This document shows, piece by piece, positions 4,840 to 12,794 of a stretch of 12,814 nt of DNA (the first letter of the stretch is position 1; each line of letters starts with the position of its first letter). The stretch spans positions 145,829 through 158,642 of the forward strand of contig DEWK01000024.1 of NCBI GenBank assembly GCA_002363615.1, given 5' to 3'. Below the pieces are notes generated by a model. The model was not told the origin of the DNA. It searched no databases and saw nothing but the letters and a program-made list of their open reading frames with translations. Source of the DNA: Lachnospira sp. UBA3212 (lineage in GTDB: Bacteria > Bacillota > Clostridia > Lachnospirales > Lachnospiraceae). The translations under genes and the position numbers were made by a program.

Positions 4840-4879
4840 AAGAAAGATGTAAGCCATAAACTTATGTCTTTCTTTTTTT
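4840..4879 (+). terminator. Hairpin with T run between lipoprotein and adhesin genes
   Basis: A stem of about 14 base pairs (4840-4853 with 4861-4874, including two G-U pairs) and a loop of seven bases is followed by seven T residues at 4873-4879. It has the form of an intrinsic terminator. Only eleven bases separate its T run from the adhesin ribosome site (AAGGAGG, 4891-4897), leaving no room for a promoter, so expression of the adhesin depends on read-through or regulated termination. Its apical sequence at 4847-4867 recurs after the adhesin gene. Confidence 0.75.
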
Positions 4880-4906
4880 ATGCGTAAATTAAGGAGGAAA
4901 GAGCAC

Positions 4907-7900
4907 ATGAAACAGAAACTAAAGCGTTTTATGGCAGGATTTATGGCTATGCTCACACTGGTTGGAACACTCTTTACGAATGGAACAACAGCATTTGCAG
5001 CCAGTCCGCAGGCAAATATTGCGTTCTGGAATGCGTCAGTCAAAAATTCCGGAGAAGTAAGTGAGCTGAAGCCCGGATATAATCATGGCAAGATTCTGTA
5101 TTCAATTCTTGACGGAAATTCTGCATATTGTATGAATTTCGGATTAAGAGCAGATGGCGGTCAGCTTATGAACAGCTACGATGATGCGAGCACATCAATG
5201 TCAGCACAGCAGAGAAAACTTTTAAGTTACTGCCTTTATTATGGGTTTAACAGTACACAAAAGGCGGCACCAAGCAACAGTCAGTGCGATGAGTATATCG
5301 CAACTCAGGCAATGGTATGGGTTATTGTAGCAGATATCTTTGGAACCAGAAGTGGTGATTCGGCAGCAAGAAAGCTCTGTAACACAGCACCAAGTCCTGA
5401 TTCTTCATACAGCTATTATGAGAGACTCAGGGACAATATCAGCAGCTCCTACAATGCAACACTTCCAAGTTTTGCATCACGCAGAACCAGTGAGGCACCA
5501 ACTTATGAATTAAAGTGGAATGAGGGAAGTCAGAGATTTGAAACAACATTATCTGACAGCAATGGTGTTTTATCTGATTTTGATTTTGGCATCAGCGGAT
5601 ATTCTGTTGATAAGAATGGCAACAGTATTACAATCTCTTCAACGAGCGTGAATACTACAGCTACAACAGGAACATTCACATCCAATGCTGGCAAGGTTGA
5701 GACAACATCAAGCTGTGTATTCTGGCTTACAGGAAAGAGCGGATATCAGGAGTTTATTTCTGAAAGACCGACAGCAGATCCTATCAAAGCATATATCAAG
5801 GTCAAGACAGAGAACATCGGATATGGTGAGCTTACAAAGACAGATGAGTCAAGCGGAGTGAAGCTTTCCGGTGCAGTCTATGGAATCTATTCTGACAGCG
5901 GATGCACAAACAGAATACAGACCATGACAACAGATGGAAACGGATATGCAAAGTCAGCTGCACTTGTCGCAGGCACTTATTATGTAAAAGAGATTACCGC
6001 ACCAAAGGGATATGTCCTTTCCGGTAAAGTTCATACACTTACTGTAAAAGCAGGACAGACAACGGGAATCTCTGCAACAGATAAAGAGCAGCTTGGAGCA
6101 ATCACAATCTATAAAGAGGGTGAGGTGCTTAGCTCATGGAATGGAAGCAACTTCACTTATGAGAAAAAGAAGCTTTCTGGAGCAACTTTTAAGGTAACTG
6201 CAGGAGCAGATATCTACAAGGCAGATGGTACAAAGGTGTATAGTGCTGGCGATGTAGTGGCAGAAAGCCTTACAACAGGAACTGACGGACAGGTGGTATT
6301 ATCTGACCTTCATCTTGGAACTTATGTGGTAACTGAGATTGAGAGCATTGACGGGTATACAATCAATACCACACCTCAGACAGTAGCAGTTGAATATAAG
6401 GACCAGACTGTGACAGTACAGTATGAATCAACTACGATTGAGAATACAAGACAGAAAGCGGATGTATCTGTCGTAAAGAAGGACTCTGACACAGAGAACC
6501 CTCTTGATGGCGGCAAGTACACACTTTATGCCGGAAATGACATCAAAAACTATGCCGGACAGGTTATTGTTACAAAGGGTACAGCTCTTGAGACAGTAAC
6601 TACAGGTGAGGACGGAAAGGCAAGCTACAGCGTGGATCTGCCAATCTCTAACGGATATTATATCCAAGAGACACAGGCACCATATGCATATATTAGAAAC
6701 CAGTCTGATGTATATAGCTTCAATTTCAATGTATTACCTGAAACACAGGCAAAGACATCATTCAGCCACACATTTGTGAATGACAGAACGACAGCAAAGA
6801 TTCATATCTACAAGGTAGACAAGGAATCGGGCAAGGCAGTTGCCCAGGGTGATGCAAGCCTTGAAGGTGCAGTTTATGGTCTTTATGCAAGAAACGATAT
6901 CGTGCATCCGGACGGAGCAACAGGAGTCGTATTCAAAGCAGGAGACCTTGTAGCAACACTTACAACAGATAAGAATGGCGAAGCAGAGGTCAATAACCTT
7001 TACCTTGGAAACTATTATGTGAAAGAAATCACTCCATCAGAGGGGTATCTCTTAGACGAAGAGGAGCACGATGTAGTGTGCGACTATGAGGGAGACCTTG
7101 TAGCAGAGGTATCAAGAAGCACAACATCAGCAGAGCAGGTCATCAAGCAGCCATTCCAACTTATCAAGGTATCTGACAATGGCGATGATACTGAAGCAGG
7201 CTTATTGGCAGGTGCAGAGTTCACAGCTTATTTGAAATCATCTTTACCTGTAAAGGCAGATGGAAGTTATGACTATGACAAGGCAACTCCGGTAGTAATC
7301 GGGGAAAACGGAGCAACAACAATCACATCCGATGACAAGGGACATGCAGTTTCCATTGCAATTCCTTATGGAACCTATGTGGTAGTAGAGTCAAAGACTC
7401 CGCATAACATGAAGACAATCAAGCCATTTGAGGTAAAAATCAGCGAGAATCATCCTGACAAGCCTCAGACATGGAGAGTATTCCTTGACAGGGAGTTTAC
7501 TGCAAAGCTTCGTGTAATTAAGAAGGATTCCGATACAAAGCAGACAGTGCTTGTACCAAATGCAGAGTTTAAGATCTTTAATATTGATAAGAACGAATAT
7601 GTGAAGCAGTACACAACTTATCCGTCAAAGGTAGAGCATACTTCATTCTTTACTGATGAGGACGGAGATTTAATCTTACCGGAGGCACTTAAAATCGGTA
7701 ACTACCGCATTGAGGAAGTGTCTGCACCATTTGGATATGTTGTAAATGATAAGTATGTCAACATCTCTGTTGATACTGACACAGCATTTGAAACAGATGG
7801 TGATACAAATGATGCGTTCATCACCGTGGAATATTCAGATGCCCCTGCAGTCGGAGAGCTGACTGTAGAAAAGAAGGGAGAGTTACTTGACGGATTCAAG

Positions 7901-10285
7901 GGTGGACTTCTTGCAAGCTCATATGAGAAAGAGTTTGTTTATAAGGAAGGCTCACTTGGCGGAGCAAAATTCAAAGTTTATGCTGCCGAGGATATTTACA
8001 CAGCAGACAACCAGAAGGATGCAGACGGAAACCGCATTAAGTATTACAGCAAGGGAGACCTTGTGACAACTCTTACAACTGGTAAGGATGGAAAGGCAAC
8101 AGCTAAGAATCTTCCTCTTGGACAGTACAGGGTTGTGGAAGTGGAAGCTCCATACGGATATGTATTAAATCCGAATGAGCAGAAAGTGACATTCACATAT
8201 GTGGATGATAAGACACCTGTTATCAAGGAAAGCCTTACTTTCTCAGATGACAGACAGAAGCTTGATATGTCAGTGACTAAGCTTGATTCAGAAGATAATA
8301 CACCGATTGCAGGTGCAGTATTTGGTCTTTATGCAGACGAGGATATCAAGAATGTAGATGGCAAGGTAATTATCGAGAAAGGCACACTTCTTGAGAAGAC
8401 AACATCTGATGAGAATGGAAAGATTGCTTTTGTTAAGGATTATCCATTTGCAAAATATGTTGCAAGGGAGCTTGTAAAGCCTGCCGGATATGTGACAAAT
8501 GAGGAAGCAGTAAACTTTGATACAAAATATCAGGGACAGGATGTTAAGACTGCTGTATATAACAGCGAGTATAAAAACACACCTACAACCTTTGAGTTTA
8601 CAAAGACAGATATCACAAGCGGTGCAGAGCTTACAGGTGCAACACTTACTGTACTTGATAAGGATGGAAATGTGGTAGACACATGGACATCTGATGCTAA
8701 GGAAGCACATGTGATCAAGAGACTTGTAGTTGGAGAGACTTACACTCTTCGTGAGGAATTTGCTCCTTACGGATACCTCAAGGCAACTGATATCCAGTTT
8801 ACAGTAGAGGACACAGGCAAAGTGCAGCATGTAGAGATGAAGGATGAAGTACCTACAGGTTCCATTGTCATCAATAAGGACGGCGAATTTGTAACAGACA
8901 CTACTCTTATGAAGGGTTACTGGTATGACTTTATCTTCAATTTCTTCAAGGACAGCCTTGCAGGAGTAACTTTTGATGTATATGCAAAAGAGGATATCGT
9001 AAGTGCTGACGGACTTGACACTGTATATCACAAGGCAGGAGACAAGGTGGCAACCATCGTGACAAATGATAAGGGTATCGCAAGAATTGATGACCTTCCG
9101 ATTGGCAAGTATTATCTTGTTGAGACAAAGACCATTGATGGATTTGTATTAGATGATACACCGATTGAGGCAGACCTTTCCTATATCGACCAGAATACAA
9201 AGGTTGTATTTGCAGGAATGGATGTGACAAATGATCGTCAGAAAGTGCAGATTACTGTAACCAAGACGGATTCAGAGACTAAGGAAGCACTTGAAGGAGC
9301 AGTATTCGGTTTATTTGCGAAAGAAGATATCGTGAACAAAGATGGCAAGGTAATCGTAAAAGCTGATACACAGATTGAGAGAACAGTAACAGGCAAGGAT
9401 GGAAAGGCTGCATTTACCTCTGACCTTCCACTTGGACAGTATTATGTCAAAGAACTTGAGGCACCAAAGGGCTATGTGAAGTCAGATAAGACATTTGATG
9501 TGGATGCTTCATATCAGGGAGATAAGGTAAAGGTTATCGAGTTTGAGGCAGCATTTGAAAATGCACCGATCAAGGTAGAAATTTCAAAGACTGATATCAC
9601 AGGCAAGAAAGAATTGCCTGGAGCAAAGCTTTCAGTTATTGATGCTGATGGAAAGCTTGTTGAGAGCTGGACATCAGAGGCAGGAAAGACTCATATGATT
9701 GAGAGACTTCCTGTCGGAAAGTACACACTCAGAGAGGAATCTGCACCATATGGATATAAGGTGGCAAGTGATGTAACCTTTGAAGTAAAGGAGACAGCAG
9801 AAATCCAGAAGGTATCCATGAAGGATGAGCAGGCAGTCGGTAAGATTGTCATTGAGAAAACTGACAAAGTAACCGGAAAGCCGATCGAGGGTGTTGTATT
9901 TGAAGTAAGGGATAAGGATGGAAAGGTGCTTGATACACTCACTACTGACAAGAATGGTCATGCAGAGAGCAAGGAGCTTCCTATCTGTACTTACAATGAG
10001 GATGGTTCATTTAAGGAAGATATCCATTATACAGTAGTTGAGACAAAAGCAGCTGACGGATATATCCTTGATGAAACAGCTCACGATGTAACTCTTCGAT
10101 ATGATGACAATGCACCGGATGTTGTTGTAGCAACTCTTAAGCTTGCCAATGTACCGACAGAGCCTAAGCTTCCACAGACAGGCGACAATGCAAATCCGCT
10201 TCTTTATCTTGGAATCGGTGCACTTGCACTTATTACAGGTGTTGGAGTAGGACTTCGTGGAAGAAAGAAAAAGAATAAACAGTAA
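4907..10285 (+). CDS. Giant sortase-anchored adhesin: thioester domain plus 13 CnaB domains
   Basis: A 1792-residue wall-anchored surface protein. ATG 4907 is preferred to 4880 because AAGGAGG (4891-4897) and the signal peptide (residues 1-32, ending AFAA) fit it. Residues about 33-300 look like a thioester domain: Cys75 in AYCMN and Gln134 in TQAMVW would form the internal bond used for covalent attachment to a target. Thirteen CnaB/SpaA-type domains follow, at roughly 307-392, 397-516, 518-628, 630-745, 750-864, 866-981, 983-1116, 1119-1226, 1227-1315, 1318-1445, 1447-1554, 1555-1642 and 1645-1753. Most have the Lys, Glu (KEI-x-AP-x-GY) and Asn/Asp needed for an isopeptide bond; the fourth lacks the Asn/Asp. 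LPQTG is at 1755-1759, then a membrane helix (1764-1784) and RGRKKKNKQ. No sortase gene is in view. Confidence 0.92.
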   Translation: MKQKLKRFMAGFMAMLTLVGTLFTNGTTAFAASPQANIAFWNASVKNSGEVSELKPGYNHGKILYSILDGNSAYCMNFGLRADGGQLMNSYDDASTSMSAQQRKLLSYCLYYGFNSTQKAAPSNSQCDEYIATQAMVWVIVADIFGTRSGDSAARKLCNTAPSPDSSYSYYERLRDNISSSYNATLPSFASRRTSEAPTYELKWNEGSQRFETTLSDSNGVLSDFDFGISGYSVDKNGNSITISSTSVNTTATTGTFTSNAGKVETTSSCVFWLTGKSGYQEFISERPTADPIKAYIKVKTENIGYGELTKTDESSGVKLSGAVYGIYSDSGCTNRIQTMTTDGNGYAKSAALVAGTYYVKEITAPKGYVLSGKVHTLTVKAGQTTGISATDKEQLGAITIYKEGEVLSSWNGSNFTYEKKKLSGATFKVTAGADIYKADGTKVYSAGDVVAESLTTGTDGQVVLSDLHLGTYVVTEIESIDGYTINTTPQTVAVEYKDQTVTVQYESTTIENTRQKADVSVVKKDSDTENPLDGGKYTLYAGNDIKNYAGQVIVTKGTALETVTTGEDGKASYSVDLPISNGYYIQETQAPYAYIRNQSDVYSFNFNVLPETQAKTSFSHTFVNDRTTAKIHIYKVDKESGKAVAQGDASLEGAVYGLYARNDIVHPDGATGVVFKAGDLVATLTTDKNGEAEVNNLYLGNYYVKEITPSEGYLLDEEEHDVVCDYEGDLVAEVSRSTTSAEQVIKQPFQLIKVSDNGDDTEAGLLAGAEFTAYLKSSLPVKADGSYDYDKATPVVIGENGATTITSDDKGHAVSIAIPYGTYVVVESKTPHNMKTIKPFEVKISENHPDKPQTWRVFLDREFTAKLRVIKKDSDTKQTVLVPNAEFKIFNIDKNEYVKQYTTYPSKVEHTSFFTDEDGDLILPEALKIGNYRIEEVSAPFGYVVNDKYVNISVDTDTAFETDGDTNDAFITVEYSDAPAVGELTVEKKGELLDGFKGGLLASSYEKEFVYKEGSLGGAKFKVYAAEDIYTADNQKDADGNRIKYYSKGDLVTTLTTGKDGKATAKNLPLGQYRVVEVEAPYGYVLNPNEQKVTFTYVDDKTPVIKESLTFSDDRQKLDMSVTKLDSEDNTPIAGAVFGLYADEDIKNVDGKVIIEKGTLLEKTTSDENGKIAFVKDYPFAKYVARELVKPAGYVTNEEAVNFDTKYQGQDVKTAVYNSEYKNTPTTFEFTKTDITSGAELTGATLTVLDKDGNVVDTWTSDAKEAHVIKRLVVGETYTLREEFAPYGYLKATDIQFTVEDTGKVQHVEMKDEVPTGSIVINKDGEFVTDTTLMKGYWYDFIFNFFKDSLAGVTFDVYAKEDIVSADGLDTVYHKAGDKVATIVTNDKGIARIDDLPIGKYYLVETKTIDGFVLDDTPIEADLSYIDQNTKVVFAGMDVTNDRQKVQITVTKTDSETKEALEGAVFGLFAKEDIVNKDGKVIVKADTQIERTVTGKDGKAAFTSDLPLGQYYVKELEAPKGYVKSDKTFDVDASYQGDKVKVIEFEAAFENAPIKVEISKTDITGKKELPGAKLSVIDADGKLVESWTSEAGKTHMIERLPVGKYTLREESAPYGYKVASDVTFEVKETAEIQKVSMKDEQAVGKIVIEKTDKVTGKPIEGVVFEVRDKDGKVLDTLTTDKNGHAESKELPICTYNEDGSFKEDIHYTVVETKAADGYILDETAHDVTLRYDDNAPDVVVATLKLANVPTEPKLPQTGDNANPLLYLGIGALALITGVGVGLRGRKKKNKQ
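7853..9832 (+). repeat. Tandem three-domain supermodule in the adhesin
   Basis: CnaB domains 7-8-9 (7853-8851) and 10-11-12 (8858-9832) repeat in the same order with a period of about 330 residues. The first type begins with a Gly-Glu/Ile pattern, KKGEL or KDGEF, followed by an unusual hydrophobic insert before LxG. The second has the pattern DSE-x(2-3)-P/A-I/L-x-GAVFGL. The third has KTDIT-x(4)-EL-x-GA. Domains 2 and 3 are further copies of the first two types. The copies are clearly diverged in DNA and protein, so the duplication is old. Confidence 0.7.
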
Positions 10286-10296
10286 CAATTAACCTT

Positions 10297-10337
10297 GCGG
10301 GGAATGTAAGCCAGTGACTTATGTTCTCCGCTTTTTT
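10297..10337 (+). terminator. Hairpin with T run after the adhesin gene
   Basis: GCGGGGAATGTAAG (10297-10310) pairs over 14 positions, three of them G-U, with CTTATGTTCTCCGC (10318-10331), followed by six T residues at 10332-10337. It ends the adhesin transcript but lies only five bases before the GGAGG of the next gene, so no promoter fits between. The apical part (10304-10324) matches that of the hairpin before the adhesin at 18 of 21 positions. Confidence 0.8.
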
Positions 10338-10354
10338 GATTTGGAGGACAAACA

Positions 10355-10702
10355 GTGGTAGGAGAAAGAATCAGATATTACAGAAAACGACAAAAAATGA
10401 CACTCAGGGAACTGGGCGAGAAAAGTGGTTTTGAAAATAGAGGTGATGTAAGAATTGCCCAATACGAAAATGGTTCAAGAGTTCCAAAGACGGGAACGTT
10501 GAACAGGATTGCAAAGGCACTTGGTATTCCGCCAGAAGAATTATTCTGTGAGAACTGTAGAAAGTGCATGTTTCTCAAGAATTATTACAGAAAGAAAAGA
10601 AAATCTCATACCACTTTTGATATGGGAATCGAAGAAGACAACAGTTACAGAGAACACAATAATCCCGATGATGAAGGAATTTTATATGACAATTTAGATT
10701 AA
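10355..10702 (+). CDS. XRE-family helix-turn-helix regulator with a CxxCxxC motif
   Basis: A 115-residue regulator. Residues 4-64 are a Cro/CI-type helix-turn-helix: RIRYYRKRQKMTLRELGEKSG, then AQYENGSRVPKTGTLNRIAKALG and the ending PPEELF. The turn between helices is longer than usual (GFENRGDVR). Immediately after lies CENCRKC (Cys65, 68 and 71), which could bind a metal ion or respond to redox state. The tail is acidic (IEEDNSYREHNNPDDEG). The GTG start has GGAGG (10343-10347) at 7 bases. It stands right after the adhesin terminator and 14 bases before the DUF5688 gene, so it may control the adhesin or the downstream operon, as regulators of this class often do; its target is unknown. Confidence 0.82.
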   Translation: MVGERIRYYRKRQKMTLRELGEKSGFENRGDVRIAQYENGSRVPKTGTLNRIAKALGIPPEELFCENCRKCMFLKNYYRKKRKSHTTFDMGIEEDNSYREHNNPDDEGILYDNLD

Positions 10703-10716
10703 GGAGGAACCGTAAT

Positions 10717-11712
10717 ATGATGAATTATGAGATTTTTAAGGAAGTAGTAAAAGAAAAGTTTATGGATTATATGCCTGAGAAGTTCAAAGGAATGGAGCTT
10801 GTGGCAGAGCCAGTGGAAAAGGTGAATGTGACTCTTGATGGCATCATCTTAAGAGAAGAAGGCAGGAATATTTCGCCTACGATTTATATCAATGACATGT
10901 ATAAGAAGTATCAGGACTGTGGCGATCTTGAGGAAACACTTATGGCTGCATGTGACTTTATGGAAAGGGCATATGAGCAGGCTCCGGTTGTTGATGTGGA
11001 CAGCATTATGAGGGATGCTAACGAGAAGATTGTATTCCAGCTCATCAATACAGAGCAGAATAAGACATTTTTGGAACAGGTGCCTCACAGGGAGTTTCAG
11101 GATCTCTCTATTGTGTATAAGGTAATAATCAGTGCCGATAAGGATGCGGTGCAGAGTTCAAAAATTACAAATGAATTTGCAAAAAGACTTGGAATGAGTG
11201 AGGAACAGCTCTTTAAGTGTGCAGCGGAAAACACAAGAAGACTCTTCCCACCTGTCGTTCGTAGCATGAATGACATTATGAGAGAAATGTTCGCAAGGGA
11301 TGGGATGCCACAGGAGATTGCAGATATGATGATAGCCGAGATTCCACCGGAGCAGACGATGTGGGTGATTTCCAATGAAAAGGGTATCAATGGTGCAGCA
11401 TCCATGCTTTATGAGAATGAGCTTCATGAGCTGGCAGAGAGTTTAGAGAGTGACCTTTATATTCTCCCTTCGAGCGTGCATGAGGTTATTGCAGTATCTT
11501 CAGATATGGGAAGCCCTGAGATGCTTGCACAGATGGTAGTCGAGGTAAATATGCAGGAGGTGTCTTTGGACGAGAGACTTTCCAATCAGGTATATCACTA
11601 TGATAAGGATTTAAGAAAACTCACCCTTGCAACTGATACACCAAACAAGAGACTTGATGGTATCGTTGCAGAACCTCTCCTTGTATATGACGCGAAGGAA
11701 AAGTCCAGATAG
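10717..11712 (+). CDS. DUF5688 family protein
   Basis: A 331-residue soluble protein without signal peptide or membrane segment. It has the recognisable pattern of DUF5688, a family of unknown function found almost only on clostridial mobile elements: an N-terminal part with NYEIFKEVVKEKF and VNVTLDGI, a middle part with FQDLSIVYKVI and RLFPP, and a C-terminal part with MWVISNEKGINGAASMLYE, LYILPSSVHEVI and RKLTLATD. The length is typical. AAGGAGG at 10701-10707, overlapping the stop of the XRE gene, lies 9 bases before the first of two ATG codons. The preceding regulator and the following JAB protein are its usual neighbours. No catalytic motif is visible and I assign no activity. Confidence 0.82.
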   Translation: MMNYEIFKEVVKEKFMDYMPEKFKGMELVAEPVEKVNVTLDGIILREEGRNISPTIYINDMYKKYQDCGDLEETLMAACDFMERAYEQAPVVDVDSIMRDANEKIVFQLINTEQNKTFLEQVPHREFQDLSIVYKVIISADKDAVQSSKITNEFAKRLGMSEEQLFKCAAENTRRLFPPVVRSMNDIMREMFARDGMPQEIADMMIAEIPPEQTMWVISNEKGINGAASMLYENELHELAESLESDLYILPSSVHEVIAVSSDMGSPEMLAQMVVEVNMQEVSLDERLSNQVYHYDKDLRKLTLATDTPNKRLDGIVAEPLLVYDAKEKSR

Positions 11713-11721
11713 GAGGCAGCT

Positions 11722-11838
11722 ATGGAGCAGGAACTTACAATGGAAGAACTCATTGCTCTCATAAACAGCCAGAAAGGTGACTTTGTTATCCGTGTCGAGT
11801 TTGGAGAGGAGGCGGTGTCTGATGCCAAAGAAGAATGA
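11722..11838 (+). CDS. 38-residue protein overlapping the RadC-like gene
   Basis: A short frame of 38 codons beginning MEQELTMEELIALINSQKGD, with an acidic helix and a strand-like FVIRVEFGEE ending. Support comes from AGGAGG at 11711-11716, 5 bases before the ATG, and from filling the gap between two solid genes. Its last 17 bases overlap the RadC-like gene, whose ribosome site (AGAGGAGG, 11805-11812) lies inside this frame, so translation of the two is probably coupled. No family is recognised. Confidence 0.6.
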   Translation: MEQELTMEELIALINSQKGDFVIRVEFGEEAVSDAKEE

Positions 11839-12361
11839 CTTCAAGCTTGATGTGGTTTCGGTAAGACTTGTAAAGGATGCTCCGATTTATTCGGAGCACA
11901 CCTTTAATAATCCGGCGGATATAGCTGCTGTCATGGGAGACTGTATGTGCCAGTTTGACAGGGAAGTAGTGTGTGTGGTCAATCTAAGGTCAGATTTAAA
12001 ACCTATCAATGTGCATTTTGCAAGTGTTGGTTCTTTAAATGAGGCAATGGCACATCCGAGAGAGCTGTTTAAATCAAGTATCCTAAGCAATGCGGCAAGC
12101 ATGATGTTAATCCATTGTCATCCATCCGGGAATGTATTCCCAAGCAAGGCAGACACGATGATGACAGACCGTATGAACAAGCTGTGTGAACTGATGGGAA
12201 TACCGCTCATTGACCATATCATAGTCGGTGGAGACAATCGTGAATTTTTCAGTTTCAGGGAAAAAGGCATGATTGATAATCCTAAGATTACCCTGAGCAC
12301 AGATTACCGGACACTTGATATCAAGTCACCGCTTGTAGCAGAGCAGGGAAAGGCAAGGTGA
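11822..12361 (+). CDS. RadC-like JAB domain protein (short mobile-element form)
   Basis: A 179-residue protein consisting of the C-terminal JAB (RadC/MPN) domain alone, without the helix-hairpin-helix part of chromosomal RadC. The metal-binding JAMM pattern is complete: Glu48 in DREVV, then HCHPSG (His98, His100) and PSKAD (Ser108, Asp111), with seven residues between His100 and Ser108. The RadC signature IDHIIVGG follows at 130-137. Residues 160-179 are a short tail. Such short forms are common on plasmids, phages and ICEs; their activity is not settled, and the name RadC does not prove DNA repair. ATG 11822 has AGAGGAGG at 9 bases; the longer frame from 11777 would overlap the upstream gene further. 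Confidence 0.85.
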   Translation: MPKKNDFKLDVVSVRLVKDAPIYSEHTFNNPADIAAVMGDCMCQFDREVVCVVNLRSDLKPINVHFASVGSLNEAMAHPRELFKSSILSNAASMMLIHCHPSGNVFPSKADTMMTDRMNKLCELMGIPLIDHIIVGGDNREFFSFREKGMIDNPKITLSTDYRTLDIKSPLVAEQGKAR

Positions 12362-12365
12362 AAAC

Positions 12366-12794
12366 ATGGATGGAAGATTTACGGATGAAGAGCTTGCCAT
12401 AGCAAAGCGTGTTGATCTGTGTGCAGTTGCAGAAAGCCTTGGGTATACAGTAAAGAGGATTGGCAAATACCACACTTTAAAGGAGATGGATTCCATCCGT
12501 ATCTATAACAGAAGCCATTGGTACAGATGGTCAAGGCAGTTTGACAAAGGCAACAATGGCGGCTCACAGATAGATTTCTTACGGGTATTCTGTGGAATGA
12601 GTGTAAAAGAGGCTGTATTCTGGCTTTTAGATTTTGCAGGATACAGAAGAATCGAGAATCCTGTAAAGCAGCCACTTGTTCATCAGGTATCGCAGAAGCA
12701 GGCAGAAGAGAGAAAGCCATTTGTCCTACCGGAACCGGCAGGAGATAATTCCTATCTTATTTCCTATCTGAATCAGGAGAGAGGAATCAGCTGA
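12366..12794 (+). CDS. DUF3991/TOPRIM primase-type protein, N-terminal part, apparently interrupted
   Basis: The frame gives 142 residues that match the beginning of the DUF3991 and TOPRIM domain proteins of ICEs: MDGRFTDEELAIAKRVDL, a CHC2-like primase zinc-finger-derived region (YHTLKEMDSIRIYNR, HWYRWSRQ, GGSQIDFLR, AVFWLLDFAGY) without the cysteine triad, and a linker. Family members run to about 300 residues, with a DUF3991 segment and a TOPRIM domain to follow. Here the frame stops at TGA 12792-12794, in the first helix of DUF3991 after SYLISYLNQERGIS, although the next bases in the same frame still read like the missing helix (ILQLF). AGGTGA at 12356-12361 precedes the start by four bases. 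The gene may be broken, or the end of the sequence may contain small errors. Confidence 0.7.
   Translation: MDGRFTDEELAIAKRVDLCAVAESLGYTVKRIGKYHTLKEMDSIRIYNRSHWYRWSRQFDKGNNGGSQIDFLRVFCGMSVKEAVFWLLDFAGYRRIENPVKQPLVHQVSQKQAEERKPFVLPEPAGDNSYLISYLNQERGIS

Noticed and set aside
8288..9031. A 247-codon open frame on the - strand within the adhesin
   Set aside because: It is a shadow of the repetitive CnaB coding sequence: cysteine- and isoleucine-rich, without ribosome site, and wholly inside a certain gene.
7853..9832. CRISPR or simple DNA repeat array
   Set aside because: The periodicity is that of diverged protein domains in one continuous frame, not of short identical repeats with spacers.
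12792..12794. Recoding of TGA as an amino acid
   Set aside because: TGA is used as an ordinary stop elsewhere in the window (957, 3612, 11838, 12361), and no selenocysteine-type hairpin can be judged in the 20 bases left.
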